Source: Firmicutes bacterium UBA1065 | Lineage (GTDB): Bacteria > Bacillota > Clostridia > Tissierellales > Sedimentibacteraceae | Direction of reading: 5' to 3' | Length of the DNA: 11,874 nt | Assembly: GCA_002316225.1 (NCBI GenBank) | Contig: DCDC01000197.1 | Coordinates: 1 to 11,874, forward strand | The notes under the pieces: model-generated | What the model saw: the letters and a program-made list of their open reading frames with translations, nothing else | What the model was told of the DNA's origin: nothing | Databases searched by the model: none | Program-made: the position numbers and the translations under genes | Shown: piece by piece, positions 1 to 6,120 of the stretch | Layout of the letters: each line of letters starts with the position of its first letter | How positions within the stretch are numbered: the stretch's first letter is position 1

Positions 1-457
1 AAATGTTTCTGTGTTTGAGGGCTTTGTTGATACGCCTCCTGTATGAGCTCCTGAGCTTATTTAAATAGTCATCAAAGGTCTCAAAGGTGTTTTCAAAGAC
101 AAAGCTGGACAAGGTTCTTGCATTTTTAAGGATTTCCTTGTCTGCATTCAGGATTATCTTCAAGCCCTTTCTTTTCTTTATGACTTCAAGAGCCTTATTT
201 AAATCTCCAAAACAGCCCCCTTGGGATAAGGAAATGGGAAGTCCTACAATCTGGACTCTTACGTTTAAGGGGAAAATATTCCTGAAGTTAAATAAATTCA
301 GTTTTCTCTCATAACTTATTATTAAAAAGTCCTCCGTCCCTTCATAATATTGCCTGCAGGGATTTATTTCTTCAAGGAGGGACAAGAGTTTTATATATTC
401 TTCGTCTATATTTACAGTATTTGCATTTTTAAGCTCATCGGCTTTATATATTATCAT
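1..457 (-). CDS. Partial acyltransferase-like protein, cut by left window edge
   Basis: An open frame of 152 complete codons starts at 457 and continues past the left edge without a stop. Its ATG overlaps the TGA of the preceding GNAT gene in an ATGA arrangement (457-454), which signals translational coupling and makes this start very likely. The visible N-terminal part begins MIIYKADELKNAN. It is soluble, with no signal peptide or membrane segment. Near residues 126-149 it has F-E-T-F-D-D-Y-L-N-K-L-R-S-S-Y-R-R-R-I, the aromatic YL..L.S..RRRI pattern seen in BioF2/FemAB-like (Acetyltransf_6) and COG3146-type GNAT-fold proteins. The acyl-CoA site would lie in the missing C-terminal part, so substrate and activity cannot be judged. 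Sure of the gene; only moderately sure of the family. Confidence 0.75.
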   Translation of the reverse strand, partial: MIIYKADELKNANTVNIDEEYIKLLSLLEEINPCRQYYEGTEDFLIISYERKLNLFNFRNIFPLNVRVQIVGLPISLSQGGCFGDLNKALEVIKKRKGLKIILNADKEILKNARTLSSFVFENTFETFDDYLNKLRSSYRRRINKALKHRNI

Positions 458-1533
458 ACAAGATCCTTTACATAAGCTTTATATTGTTTAAATTCTTCAT
501 CTGCCCACTTGATGCCGAAGCTTTTTGACTTTATGTTATCAGCCAATATCCAGCTTGATTCCATGGTTTCATACCTGCCCCTGGTACACTTGTAGCAATA
601 ATCAAACAGGGCCAGTATGGCTCCCTTGTTTCTTTCTGCGGGAATAACCCCTATTTCAACTATTTTAAATGTTTTTATTTTGTGAGAGAAGAGCTTGTTT
701 TTAATCACAGTTTTTATGCCGACACTTTGACCTTTTTCAATTAATTCATTGTAATCGGGATACCAGAGCATGAAACCCACCGTTTGGCCTGACTTTTCAA
801 CAAAAAGTAAATTTTCTTCCTTCATCAGGTATTTTAAATCCTTGAAGAGCTCGTAATCCTCTTCCGTCTTCCTTGTGTAGTAAAACAAATGATTGCTGAA
901 GGCTTCATTGTTGATTTTTGTGTATATTTCGATTTCCTGCTTAAAATTCCTGAAATTTGCTTCCCTTACGGTATATGTTTTTTTAAGCTTTTCTCTTACC
1001 TCTTCACTTATCAAAGGAGGCGAGTTGACCATATCCTTTTTGTAAGAAACCATATTGATAGTCTGAAAGCCGCTTTTTTCAAAATAATCATTATAAAAGT
1101 CAGGATTGTAAGGGGAACCGAAGCTTTGTCTTGTATCGAAGCCGCTTGCCAAAAAACCAAGACCGTAATTAACATGTATATTAAGGGAGCCGGTTAGTTT
1201 GAAAGCTTTCTTTTCCCTGGCCTTTTCAACTGCCCTTTCTAAAATCAGGTTAAAGGCTTCCATGTTGTATCCTTCAGACTCAAAGAAGGATATTTGCAGG
1301 TATTCGGGCATTCTTTCCGCATGGGCCAAAAGGGCTGCCATTATTATTTCTTCATTATTTACAACCATGACAGGTTCAATATCAACAGACTTATTAAGGA
1401 CTGACCTTCCGAACAAAATATTCTTAAGCATGCCCGAGAGAGTATCTCTTTTTAAATCATGGTTTAAATATTGTTTTTTATAAAATTCCAGAAAATTTTT
1501 TATATTATCATTTTTTGCTATGATTAATTCCAT
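454..1533 (-). CDS. YghO-like GNAT-family N-acetyltransferase, 359 aa
   Basis: This is probably a cytoplasmic acyl-CoA-dependent acyltransferase of unknown substrate. The C-terminal half (about 185-359) looks like a GNAT domain: IVEIGVIPAERNKGA (291-305) resembles the acetyl-CoA-binding motif A, followed by E-S-S-W-I-L-A-D-N (325-333) and a closing Y-K-A-Y. The N-terminal half has G-S-L-N-I (115-119), G-F-L-A-S-G-F-D (126-133), P-Y-N-P-D-F-Y (141-147) and E-K-S-G-F (152-156), the pattern I associate with YghO-like proteins of roughly 370-390 residues, so the gene looks complete. A ribosome site AAGGGAG lies just before the ATG. It is the first gene of a two-gene operon; its TGA overlaps the next ATG. 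A sigma-A promoter lies at 1560-1588. Family assignment is from remembered motifs; the substrate is unknown. Confidence 0.8.
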   Translation of the reverse strand: MELIIAKNDNIKNFLEFYKKQYLNHDLKRDTLSGMLKNILFGRSVLNKSVDIEPVMVVNNEEIIMAALLAHAERMPEYLQISFFESEGYNMEAFNLILERAVEKAREKKAFKLTGSLNIHVNYGLGFLASGFDTRQSFGSPYNPDFYNDYFEKSGFQTINMVSYKKDMVNSPPLISEEVREKLKKTYTVREANFRNFKQEIEIYTKINNEAFSNHLFYYTRKTEEDYELFKDLKYLMKEENLLFVEKSGQTVGFMLWYPDYNELIEKGQSVGIKTVIKNKLFSHKIKTFKIVEIGVIPAERNKGAILALFDYCYKCTRGRYETMESSWILADNIKSKSFGIKWADEEFKQYKAYVKDLV

Positions 1534-1559
1534 GCTTGCTCCCTTAATTTTTATAGTAC

Positions 1560-1588
1560 ATTATAGCATAGCTTGTTAAGTATTACAA
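1560..1588 (-). promoter_or_regulatory. Sigma-A promoter of the acyltransferase operon (extended -10)
   Basis: Reading the minus strand, TTGTAA (1588-1583) is separated by exactly 17 bases from TATAAT (1565-1560). The -10 is preceded by TGC, giving an extended -10. Predicted start is near 1553, leaving a leader of about 20 bases with the ribosome site. It sits only two bases beyond the niaX terminator, so the two units are packed back to back. Confidence 0.75.
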
Positions 1589-1590
1589 AA

Positions 1591-1613
1591 TAAAAAAGAC
1601 TGTCCCCCAGTCT
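1591..1613 (-). terminator. Rho-independent terminator after niaX
   Basis: On the minus strand a 6-bp stem AGACTG/CAGTCT closes a GGGGA loop (1613-1597) and is followed by a T run interrupted by one A (1597-1583). It lies about 60 bases after the niaX stop and before the acyltransferase promoter, separating the two transcription units. Confidence 0.75.
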
Positions 1614-1674
1614 CAGAAAGATAACAATATATTCCTTATGAGTAATTTTTGAGGAACAGCCTGAATAATCTGAA

Positions 1675-2247
1675 CTAAGCATTGTATTTCACACTTACGT
1701 CAAAGGGCATTTTTATAGCTCTTGTAACCGGCTTCCAGATCGCCTGGGCTAAATAAAAATCTACCATGCTGTGGATGACGGTCCCCACACCAACCAGGAG
1801 TAATACGGAAACCACGAATCCTTTGGTGTAATAGGCGGTAGCCATACCGTTTCCAAAATAAAAAGGCATCACAATCAAGACTTCACTTATACCGTGTATA
1901 AGAGCAATAGCCAAAGAAAATACTTGCGATGATTTAAAGGATTTTAAAGTATCCGGGTATTTTTTCAGATATATGGCTCCGGCTGAGGCAAAGACCAGGT
2001 GCACCCCTGCCCGCAAAACTATCACTAAAGGAAATCCGGCCAAAAAAAATCCTGCTGTCGTGCCGGCTGCAACAAATATAGCTGTAGCAGGTGAAATGAA
2101 CATTGCTATAAAAATTGCCACATGGCTGGCAAGGGTAAATGATGCCGGCTCAAGGGTTATTTTAAGGGGTGATATTATGGGAATCAGAATTCCTATTGCG
2201 CACAGGAGGGCGGATACAACCATTGAGTGACTATTATTTCTATTCAT
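1675..2247 (-). CDS. niaX: NiaX, niacin ECF transporter substrate-binding (S) component
   Basis: This integral membrane protein is predicted to bind nicotinic acid (or nicotinamide) and to work with the shared EcfA/EcfA'/EcfT energising module, which is not encoded in this window. At 190 residues it has the usual S-component length and about six hydrophobic segments, starting at residues 9-25. The first helix has an A-x3-A pattern (A13, A17), which in S components packs against EcfT. The motifs L-E-P-A-S-F (32-37), A-G-V-H-L (80-84) and H-G-I-S-E (118-122) fit the NiaX family as I remember it. The start has the ribosome site AAAGGA about seven bases upstream. niaR lies directly upstream, and a promoter with a NiaR-like operator precedes niaX, which strongly supports niacin as substrate. 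Vitamin specificity is inferred from sequence and context. Confidence 0.88.
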   Translation of the reverse strand: MNRNNSHSMVVSALLCAIGILIPIISPLKITLEPASFTLASHVAIFIAMFISPATAIFVAAGTTAGFFLAGFPLVIVLRAGVHLVFASAGAIYLKKYPDTLKSFKSSQVFSLAIALIHGISEVLIVMPFYFGNGMATAYYTKGFVVSVLLLVGVGTVIHSMVDFYLAQAIWKPVTRAIKMPFDVSVKYNA

Positions 2248-2271
2248 TCTTCTATCCTTTCCGACTTATAT

Positions 2272-2298
2272 TGTCTTGACATATGTCTTGACACCTAT
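2272..2298 (-). promoter_or_regulatory. Tandem NiaR-type operator controlling niaX
   Basis: Two identical 10-base elements, TGTCTTGACA, lie at 2272-2281 and 2284-2293, with centres 12 bases apart. Each is an inverted repeat TGTC-N2-GACA. The niaR-proximal copy is extended by CC/TAT into a longer imperfect palindrome ATAT..ACC.TAT (2281-2298). The block sits immediately after the predicted niaX start point, where a bound repressor would block initiation. From memory, reported NiaR (YrxA) boxes in Firmicutes have a GTGTC/GACAC-like core. The binding protein is inferred to be the adjacent niaR product, with niacin as co-repressor. Confidence 0.75.
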
Positions 2299-2305
2299 GG
2301 ACAAA

Positions 2306-2334
2306 ATTATACTTTAAATTTTCATCCTTGTCAA
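2306..2334 (-). promoter_or_regulatory. Consensus sigma-A promoter of niaX
   Basis: On the minus strand TTGACA (2334-2329) is followed after exactly 17 bases by TATAAT (2311-2306), a perfect match to the consensus. The predicted start is near 2299, with a leader of about 50 bases. Because an unregulated consensus promoter would be very strong, the operator right behind it is probably essential. The promoter starts 20 bases after the niaR stop, so niaX can be transcribed independently of niaR. Confidence 0.88.
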
Positions 2335-2354
2335 TAACTATATAGAATCTTGCT

Positions 2355-2873
2355 TTAGGCCTGGTCCAAAATAATACCTTTATCTTTTAATACATTGATT
2401 ATCCTCTTTTTTGTCTCTGCATCCCTGCATTTTATTGTGTGAAGGTGGATGCCGTAGGTGAGGCTGGATAAAGGCTGAACTTTATTGTCTGCCACTTTTT
2501 TCAAAAACAGGTCTACATCATACCTCGACCTGATTTGGAGCTCTCCTATGATTTCTCCGTATATGGGATGCTCAACGGTTACATCCTGGACTGTGCCCCC
2601 GTTATCAACAATGGCATAGAGTTCATCACCCATGGTCTTTTCATCATGGCAGCATGCTATCGTAAATACGGTCTGGCTGTCGGCCTCCCTTTCCAATACA
2701 TATCCTCTTGGTGTGGCCGATATTTTAATTCCTCCTGCCCGCATAAGAGCAATATCTCCCACTATAACCTGGCGGCTTACGGAAAACTTTTTGGCAAGAT
2801 ATGAACCGGTAACCGGTTCTGTACACTTGATTAATATTTCTTCAATTTTTTTCCTTCTTTCTTCCGAAGTCAT
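2355..2873 (-). CDS. niaR: NiaR, niacin-responsive transcriptional repressor (HTH + 3H domain)
   Basis: This is a cytoplasmic DNA-binding repressor that uses nicotinic acid as co-repressor and controls niacin uptake or NAD synthesis genes. Residues 1-60 form an HTH_11 winged helix (Y-L-A-K-K-F-S-V-S-R-Q-V-I-V-G-D, 25-40). Residues 65-172 form the 3H domain: H76 in CCHDEKT, H102 in VEHPIYGE, and H143/H145 in GIHLHTI. H76, E84, H143 and H145 have the spacing of the metal ligands described for the Thermotoga NiaR structure, so metal binding should be intact. Length (172) is normal for the family. The ATG is preceded by AAGGAGG at a good distance. The gene lies 68 bases after a tRNA-Pro and its terminator; no promoter is evident in between. 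niaX downstream carries a matching operator. Confidence 0.93.
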   Translation of the reverse strand: MTSEERRKKIEEILIKCTEPVTGSYLAKKFSVSRQVIVGDIALMRAGGIKISATPRGYVLEREADSQTVFTIACCHDEKTMGDELYAIVDNGGTVQDVTVEHPIYGEIIGELQIRSRYDVDLFLKKVADNKVQPLSSLTYGIHLHTIKCRDAETKKRIINVLKDKGIILDQA

Positions 2874-2895
2874 TGTAAGCCTCCTTCATGCTCAG

Positions 2896-2928
2896 AAAAA
2901 ACGAGGCCGGCATCTGTTCTGCCGGCTC
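2896..2928 (-). terminator. Rho-independent terminator of tRNA-Pro
   Basis: On the minus strand GAGCCGGCA pairs with TGCCGG-C-CTC around a seven-base loop, with one bulged C, and is followed by G and a run of six T. The GC-rich stem lies 13 bases past the tRNA 3' end and 22 bases before niaR, so transcripts reaching niaR from the tRNA promoter must read through it. Confidence 0.8.
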
Positions 2929-2941
2929 CCTGTATGCAAAA

Positions 2942-3015
2942 TCGGAGTGAAAGGATTTGAACCTTCGACCTCATGGTCCCGAACCATGCGCGATACCAAG
3001 CTTCGCCACACCCCG
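2942..3015 (-). tRNA. tRNA-Pro, anticodon CGG
   Basis: A full 74-base cloverleaf can be folded on the minus strand. The acceptor stem is CGGGGTG with CACTCCG (one G-U pair), discriminator A. The D stem is GCGA/TCGC. The anticodon stem is CATGG/CCATG around TTCGGGA, giving anticodon CGG, which reads proline codon CCG. The T arm is GAAGG/CCTTT around TTCAAAT. No CCA is encoded, since TTTTG follows the discriminator, so the end must be added by tRNA nucleotidyltransferase. It has its own consensus promoter and terminator. Confidence 0.96.
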
Positions 3016-3026
3016 ACAACATTAAC

Positions 3027-3055
3027 ATTATAAGCGCCGGAAAGGTTTTTGTCAA
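3027..3055 (-). promoter_or_regulatory. Consensus sigma-A promoter of tRNA-Pro
   Basis: On the minus strand TTGACA (3055-3050), 17 bases, then TATAAT (3032-3027): a perfect sigma-A consensus. The tRNA begins 11 bases after the -10, so the 5' leader is only a few bases. The GC-rich spacer end (CGGCGC) between the -10 and the -35 is unlike the surrounding AT-rich DNA. This may also be the main promoter available to niaR. Confidence 0.88.
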
Positions 3056-3205
3056 TGATATTTTTCCTTATGGCTGCCTTCCCTTTAATTGCTTATTTTA
3101 AAATAATTTTAGTTTTTTTATTTGAAACATAATATATCTTTCATCATATCATGAATGTGACGGGTTTTATATTCTTATTGCCATTAGCTCATATGGAAGT
3201 TATTT

Positions 3206-3652
3206 ATGAATAATAAAAATAGAATTCAGAGAAGCATGTCCCTTGGCACTGTTGAATCAAATGCAACCGGATTTCTTAAAATCAATGTTTACCGCCATGT
3301 TGAAAGAACTCCTGTTGCCAATGCCTTTGTATTGGTATCAAAATTAGTTATATTAGGTTATTATAAAGAATCCGGTTCCGGTTATTATCTGGCAACTGAC
3401 ACTTCTGATGAAAATGGCTCAGTTCCTGCCTTTGAACTGCCTGTCCTTACCGGTGAAAATGAAATGTATAATGTAGCCGTTCAGGCTGAGGGTTTTTGTC
3501 CGGCTTATATACAGAATGCTCCCATTTATCCTGGTATAACAACAACTTATAATGTGTATTTACGAGAGATTGGTACCAGCGCCGGTGAGCCCAATTATTA
3601 TTTCATATTGCAGCCGGAAATACCCGGGCGTGATAGAACCATCATTCCTTAA
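3206..3652 (+). CDS. Small protein with carboxypeptidase-regulatory/Ig-like fold, unknown function
   Basis: This 148-residue protein has no signal peptide and no membrane helix. From residue 21 to 120 the pattern G-F-L-K-I-N-V-Y, P-V-A-N-A-F-V-L-V, A-T-D-T-S-D-E-N-G (63-71), Y-N-V-A-V-Q-A-E-G-F (88-97) and P-G-I-T-T-T-Y-N-V-Y-L (109-119) fits a prealbumin-like beta-sandwich of the carboxypeptidase-regulatory type. Related domains occur at the front of clostridial peptidoglycan-binding or spore-cortex-associated proteins, but here the domain stands alone with a short tail, so a partner is likely elsewhere. The ribosome site is weak (GGAAG, about eight bases upstream). It converges with selO, sharing the bases TTAA for both stop codons. 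It is one of only two plus-strand genes in the window. The function is not known. Confidence 0.75.
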   Translation: MNNKNRIQRSMSLGTVESNATGFLKINVYRHVERTPVANAFVLVSKLVILGYYKESGSGYYLATDTSDENGSVPAFELPVLTGENEMYNVAVQAEGFCPAYIQNAPIYPGITTTYNVYLREIGTSAGEPNYYFILQPEIPGRDRTIIP

Positions 3653-5100
3653 GTCCCGCAAAAAGTTTTGTAATTGCAAAATGACGGGGGCGGAAGGTCC
3701 TCATATTCTTTTTGGTCAGGAGTATGGGCAAAAGGCTTTGATAAAACATTGATTAAATTATTCATAACACTGTAATCCCCCTCTTCATCGGCTGCTCTTA
3801 AAGCTTCTTCTACCCTGTGATTCCGAGGTATGACCGCTGGATTGGAATTTTTCATCAGTTCAAATACTTCCTCTTTTGTTTGAGCTTGTCTTTGAAGACG
3901 AGCCTGCCACTTCTTATGCCATTCTTTAAATTCTCCGGCTTCAGCAGCTATAGGGTCTCCGAAAGTCAGTTTAAGAAAAATATTTGTATAGTCTTCATTA
4001 TTCTTTTGCATTATGTTAAGCAGCTCTCCAATTAATTCTTCATCTGCAGCTTCCTCATTGAAAATTCCTAATTTTGACCGCATGCCTGACATCAGATTCT
4101 TATGATACAAGGGGTTGAATTCATTTACTGCATCCTGGGCAAGCTGAACTGCCTTATCCCTGTTTTCGTTAATAAGGGGCAAGAGGGTTTCTGCAAATCT
4201 GGATAAATTCCATAGCCCTATCTTGGGTTGATTTTTATAGGCATAACGGCCATAGGTGTCAATAGAGCTGTAAACAATATCGGGATTATAGGCATCCATG
4301 AAAGCACATGGACCATAATCGATAGTTTCCCCGCTTATAGCCATGTTGTCCGTGTTCATAACACCATGGACAAAGCCTGTGAGCTGCCACTTTGCAATTA
4401 ATGATGCCTGCCTTTTTACAACCTCCTTCAGAAAATGAAGGTATTTATCAGCCTCCCTTGCCAGGTCCCTGAAATGCCTTTCTATGGTATAATCCGCCAA
4501 TTGCCTTACATTTTCCCGGGTCCCGAAATAAGCGGCATATTCAAAGGTTCCAACCCGAATATGACTGCTGGCAGTACGGGTTAAAACCGCTCCTTTAAGG
4601 ATTTTATCTCTTATAACATATTCTCCCGTGGTCACCACGGCTAAGCTTCTTGTCGTTGGGATCCTCAAATTATGCATGGCTTCGCTTACAATGTATTCAC
4701 GAAGCATTGGACCCAGGGCAGCCCTGCCGTCTCCTCCCCTTGAATAAGGAGTTATCCCCGAGCCCTTTAGTTGAATATCATAAATGCCTCCTGGGGTAAC
4801 CTGCTCTCCCAAAAGCATTGCCCTGCCGTCCCCAAGCATGGTAAAATAACCGAACTGATGGCCGGCATAGGCCAATGCAATGGGTATGGACCCTTGAGGC
4901 AGGGCATTTCCGGATAAAATTTCCACTCCTTCCCGGCTTTTAAGTTCATCCGTATTCAAACCCAAATCTTGAGCTAAATTTTCATTTAAGGCCACTAATT
5001 GAGGAGACCTGACCTTGCTTAAATTTAATTTGGAATAAAAAAAGTCCGGAAGCCCGGCATAGGTGTTTACTAAATTCCAGCTTGTTTTAATATTTGTCAT
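3649..5100 (-). CDS. selO: SelO/YdiU-family protein adenylyltransferase (AMPylator)
   Basis: This pseudokinase-fold enzyme transfers AMP from ATP to Ser, Thr or Tyr of target proteins; in other bacteria it is linked to redox stress. The 483-residue length is normal. Visible motifs are Y-A-G-H-Q-F-G (78-84), G-D-G-R-A-M-L-L-G-E (90-99), Q-L-K-G-S-G-I-T-P-Y-S-R-G-G-D-G-R-A (110-127) with K112, H-G-V-M-N-T-D-N-M (245-253) with D251 and N252, and D-Y-G-P-C-A-F-M-D (261-269) with D261, so the nucleotide and metal residues appear intact. It ends T-F-C-G-T, with cysteine at the place where animal SelO has selenocysteine. The ribosome site is GGTGG. It is downstream of ogg on the same strand, 139 bases away, and its 3' end abuts the convergent small gene with no terminator between. 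No clear promoter was found upstream. Confidence 0.95.
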   Translation of the reverse strand: MTNIKTSWNLVNTYAGLPDFFYSKLNLSKVRSPQLVALNENLAQDLGLNTDELKSREGVEILSGNALPQGSIPIALAYAGHQFGYFTMLGDGRAMLLGEQVTPGGIYDIQLKGSGITPYSRGGDGRAALGPMLREYIVSEAMHNLRIPTTRSLAVVTTGEYVIRDKILKGAVLTRTASSHIRVGTFEYAAYFGTRENVRQLADYTIERHFRDLAREADKYLHFLKEVVKRQASLIAKWQLTGFVHGVMNTDNMAISGETIDYGPCAFMDAYNPDIVYSSIDTYGRYAYKNQPKIGLWNLSRFAETLLPLINENRDKAVQLAQDAVNEFNPLYHKNLMSGMRSKLGIFNEEAADEELIGELLNIMQKNNEDYTNIFLKLTFGDPIAAEAGEFKEWHKKWQARLQRQAQTKEEVFELMKNSNPAVIPRNHRVEEALRAADEEGDYSVMNNLINVLSKPFAHTPDQKEYEDLPPPSFCNYKTFCGT

Positions 5101-5185
5101 ATTACCACCAGTATTTTTTTATTTTATATTTACCTGAAACAAGATGATTAAACTATAATTTAATTTGTAAAACTACAAAATTTTA

Positions 5186-5216
5186 GTATAAAAATTATGC
5201 AGAAAAAAATCTGCAT
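5186..5216 (-). terminator. Weak rho-independent terminator after ogg
   Basis: On the minus strand ATGCAGA and TCTGCAT form a 7-bp stem around six T, followed by AATTTTTAT. It lies 24 bases past the ogg stop. The stem is short and AT-rich, so leaky termination into selO is plausible. Confidence 0.5.
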
Positions 5217-5239
5217 TAATAATTTATAGTATTTAACAT

Positions 5240-6103
5240 TTATTTACCAATCTTATTCTCGCGAGCGTAGAAGAACAGGTACTGCTGGGCCAGGCCTGCA
5301 TATTGTCCGAATTTTTCTTCTGCAAACATTTTTATGTCTTTATCCCTTGTATCCTTGCTGAGATATAGGGTCTGCATAATCCTCCTTATCCAGACATCAA
5401 CCGGAAAAGTATCGAAATGTCTCATTGAAAACAAGAGGATGCAGTTAGCCACCTTGTCCCCTATTCCGTTATAGGTTTTCAGATAAGCCAGGCCTTCATC
5501 ATAGGTCATGTTTTTAATATTGTAAATTGTTTCCCTTTCCTTCAAAAACCTGCTGGCTGCTTCCTTTATCCTGGGAGACCTGAATCCTGCCTTGCACTCA
5601 AAAATTCTCTCAACAGGAGCATTTGCCAAACTTTCTGCTGTAGGAAAGGTGTAATAATCCTTGCCCCTGTATGAGCAGATATAATCACCAAAGCAAGCAG
5701 ATAAATTCTCAATAACTCTTTTTATCATGGGAATCCTGTTGTTGGCTGAAATCATGAAAGAGATCATGGTTTCCCATTCATCTTGCCTTAAGATTCTTAT
5801 GCCGTAACCGAATTTGATGGCTTCCTGCATGATTTGGTCGAAGCTTAAGGCTTCTTTTACGGCTCCGTAATCGGTATCCAGGTCAAAATATTCTTTTATG
5901 GTTTCATAATCCCCTATATTGTTAAATTCAACCCTGGTACCATCCTGGAATACATTTATGACCTTGTTTTTTACCACTCCCGTATAGGACCCGTCTTCTT
6001 CCTTGTTCCACCTGAAGCATTGGCCGCATTCAAAAATATGGTTTACATCGAAATCTCTTATATCCTGAATTATTATTTTATTTTTCTCCTGTATTATATC
6101 CAT
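5240..6103 (-). CDS. ogg: 8-oxoguanine DNA glycosylase/AP lyase (Ogg, HhH-GPD family)
   Basis: This base-excision repair enzyme removes 8-oxoguanine and probably cleaves the abasic site. The 287 residues resemble the clostridial and eukaryotic OGG1 type rather than MutM. G-Q-C-F-R-W (27-32) matches the OGG1 N-terminal domain. I-S-A-N-N-R-I-P (118-125) corresponds to the SxNN segment near the lesion pocket. The helix-hairpin-helix Y-N-G-I-G-D-K-V-A-N-C (211-221) carries catalytic K217, and F-P-V-D-V-W (233-238) carries D236. It has no iron-sulfur cysteine cluster. It starts 17 bases after topB; its ribosome site AAGGGAG overlaps the topB stop codon, so the two genes are co-transcribed and probably coupled. 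There is a plausible weak terminator downstream. Confidence 0.92.
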   Translation of the reverse strand: MDIIQEKNKIIIQDIRDFDVNHIFECGQCFRWNKEEDGSYTGVVKNKVINVFQDGTRVEFNNIGDYETIKEYFDLDTDYGAVKEALSFDQIMQEAIKFGYGIRILRQDEWETMISFMISANNRIPMIKRVIENLSACFGDYICSYRGKDYYTFPTAESLANAPVERIFECKAGFRSPRIKEAASRFLKERETIYNIKNMTYDEGLAYLKTYNGIGDKVANCILLFSMRHFDTFPVDVWIRRIMQTLYLSKDTRDKDIKMFAEEKFGQYAGLAQQYLFFYARENKIGK

Positions 6104-6120
6104 TATGTTTAGTCTCCCTT

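Noticed and set aside
889..1483. Open frames on the plus strand opposite the GNAT gene.
   Set aside because: They lack ribosome sites and recognisable domains, and lie fully antisense to a well-supported gene.
2248..2300. Riboswitch in the niaX leader.
   Set aside because: The leader is only about 50 bases and is largely taken up by the tandem operator; there is no room for a vitamin or NAD riboswitch.
3100..3205. Possible sporulation sigma (E or K) promoter before the small Ig-like gene: AACA followed after 15 bases by CATATCAT.
   Set aside because: The match is loose on both elements, AT-rich DNA yields such pairs often, and the sigma-A alternatives are equally poor. No promoter was called.
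3649..3675. Selenocysteine in SelO.
   Set aside because: The codon before the terminal Gly-Thr is TGC (cysteine), and no in-frame TGA or downstream insertion hairpin is present.
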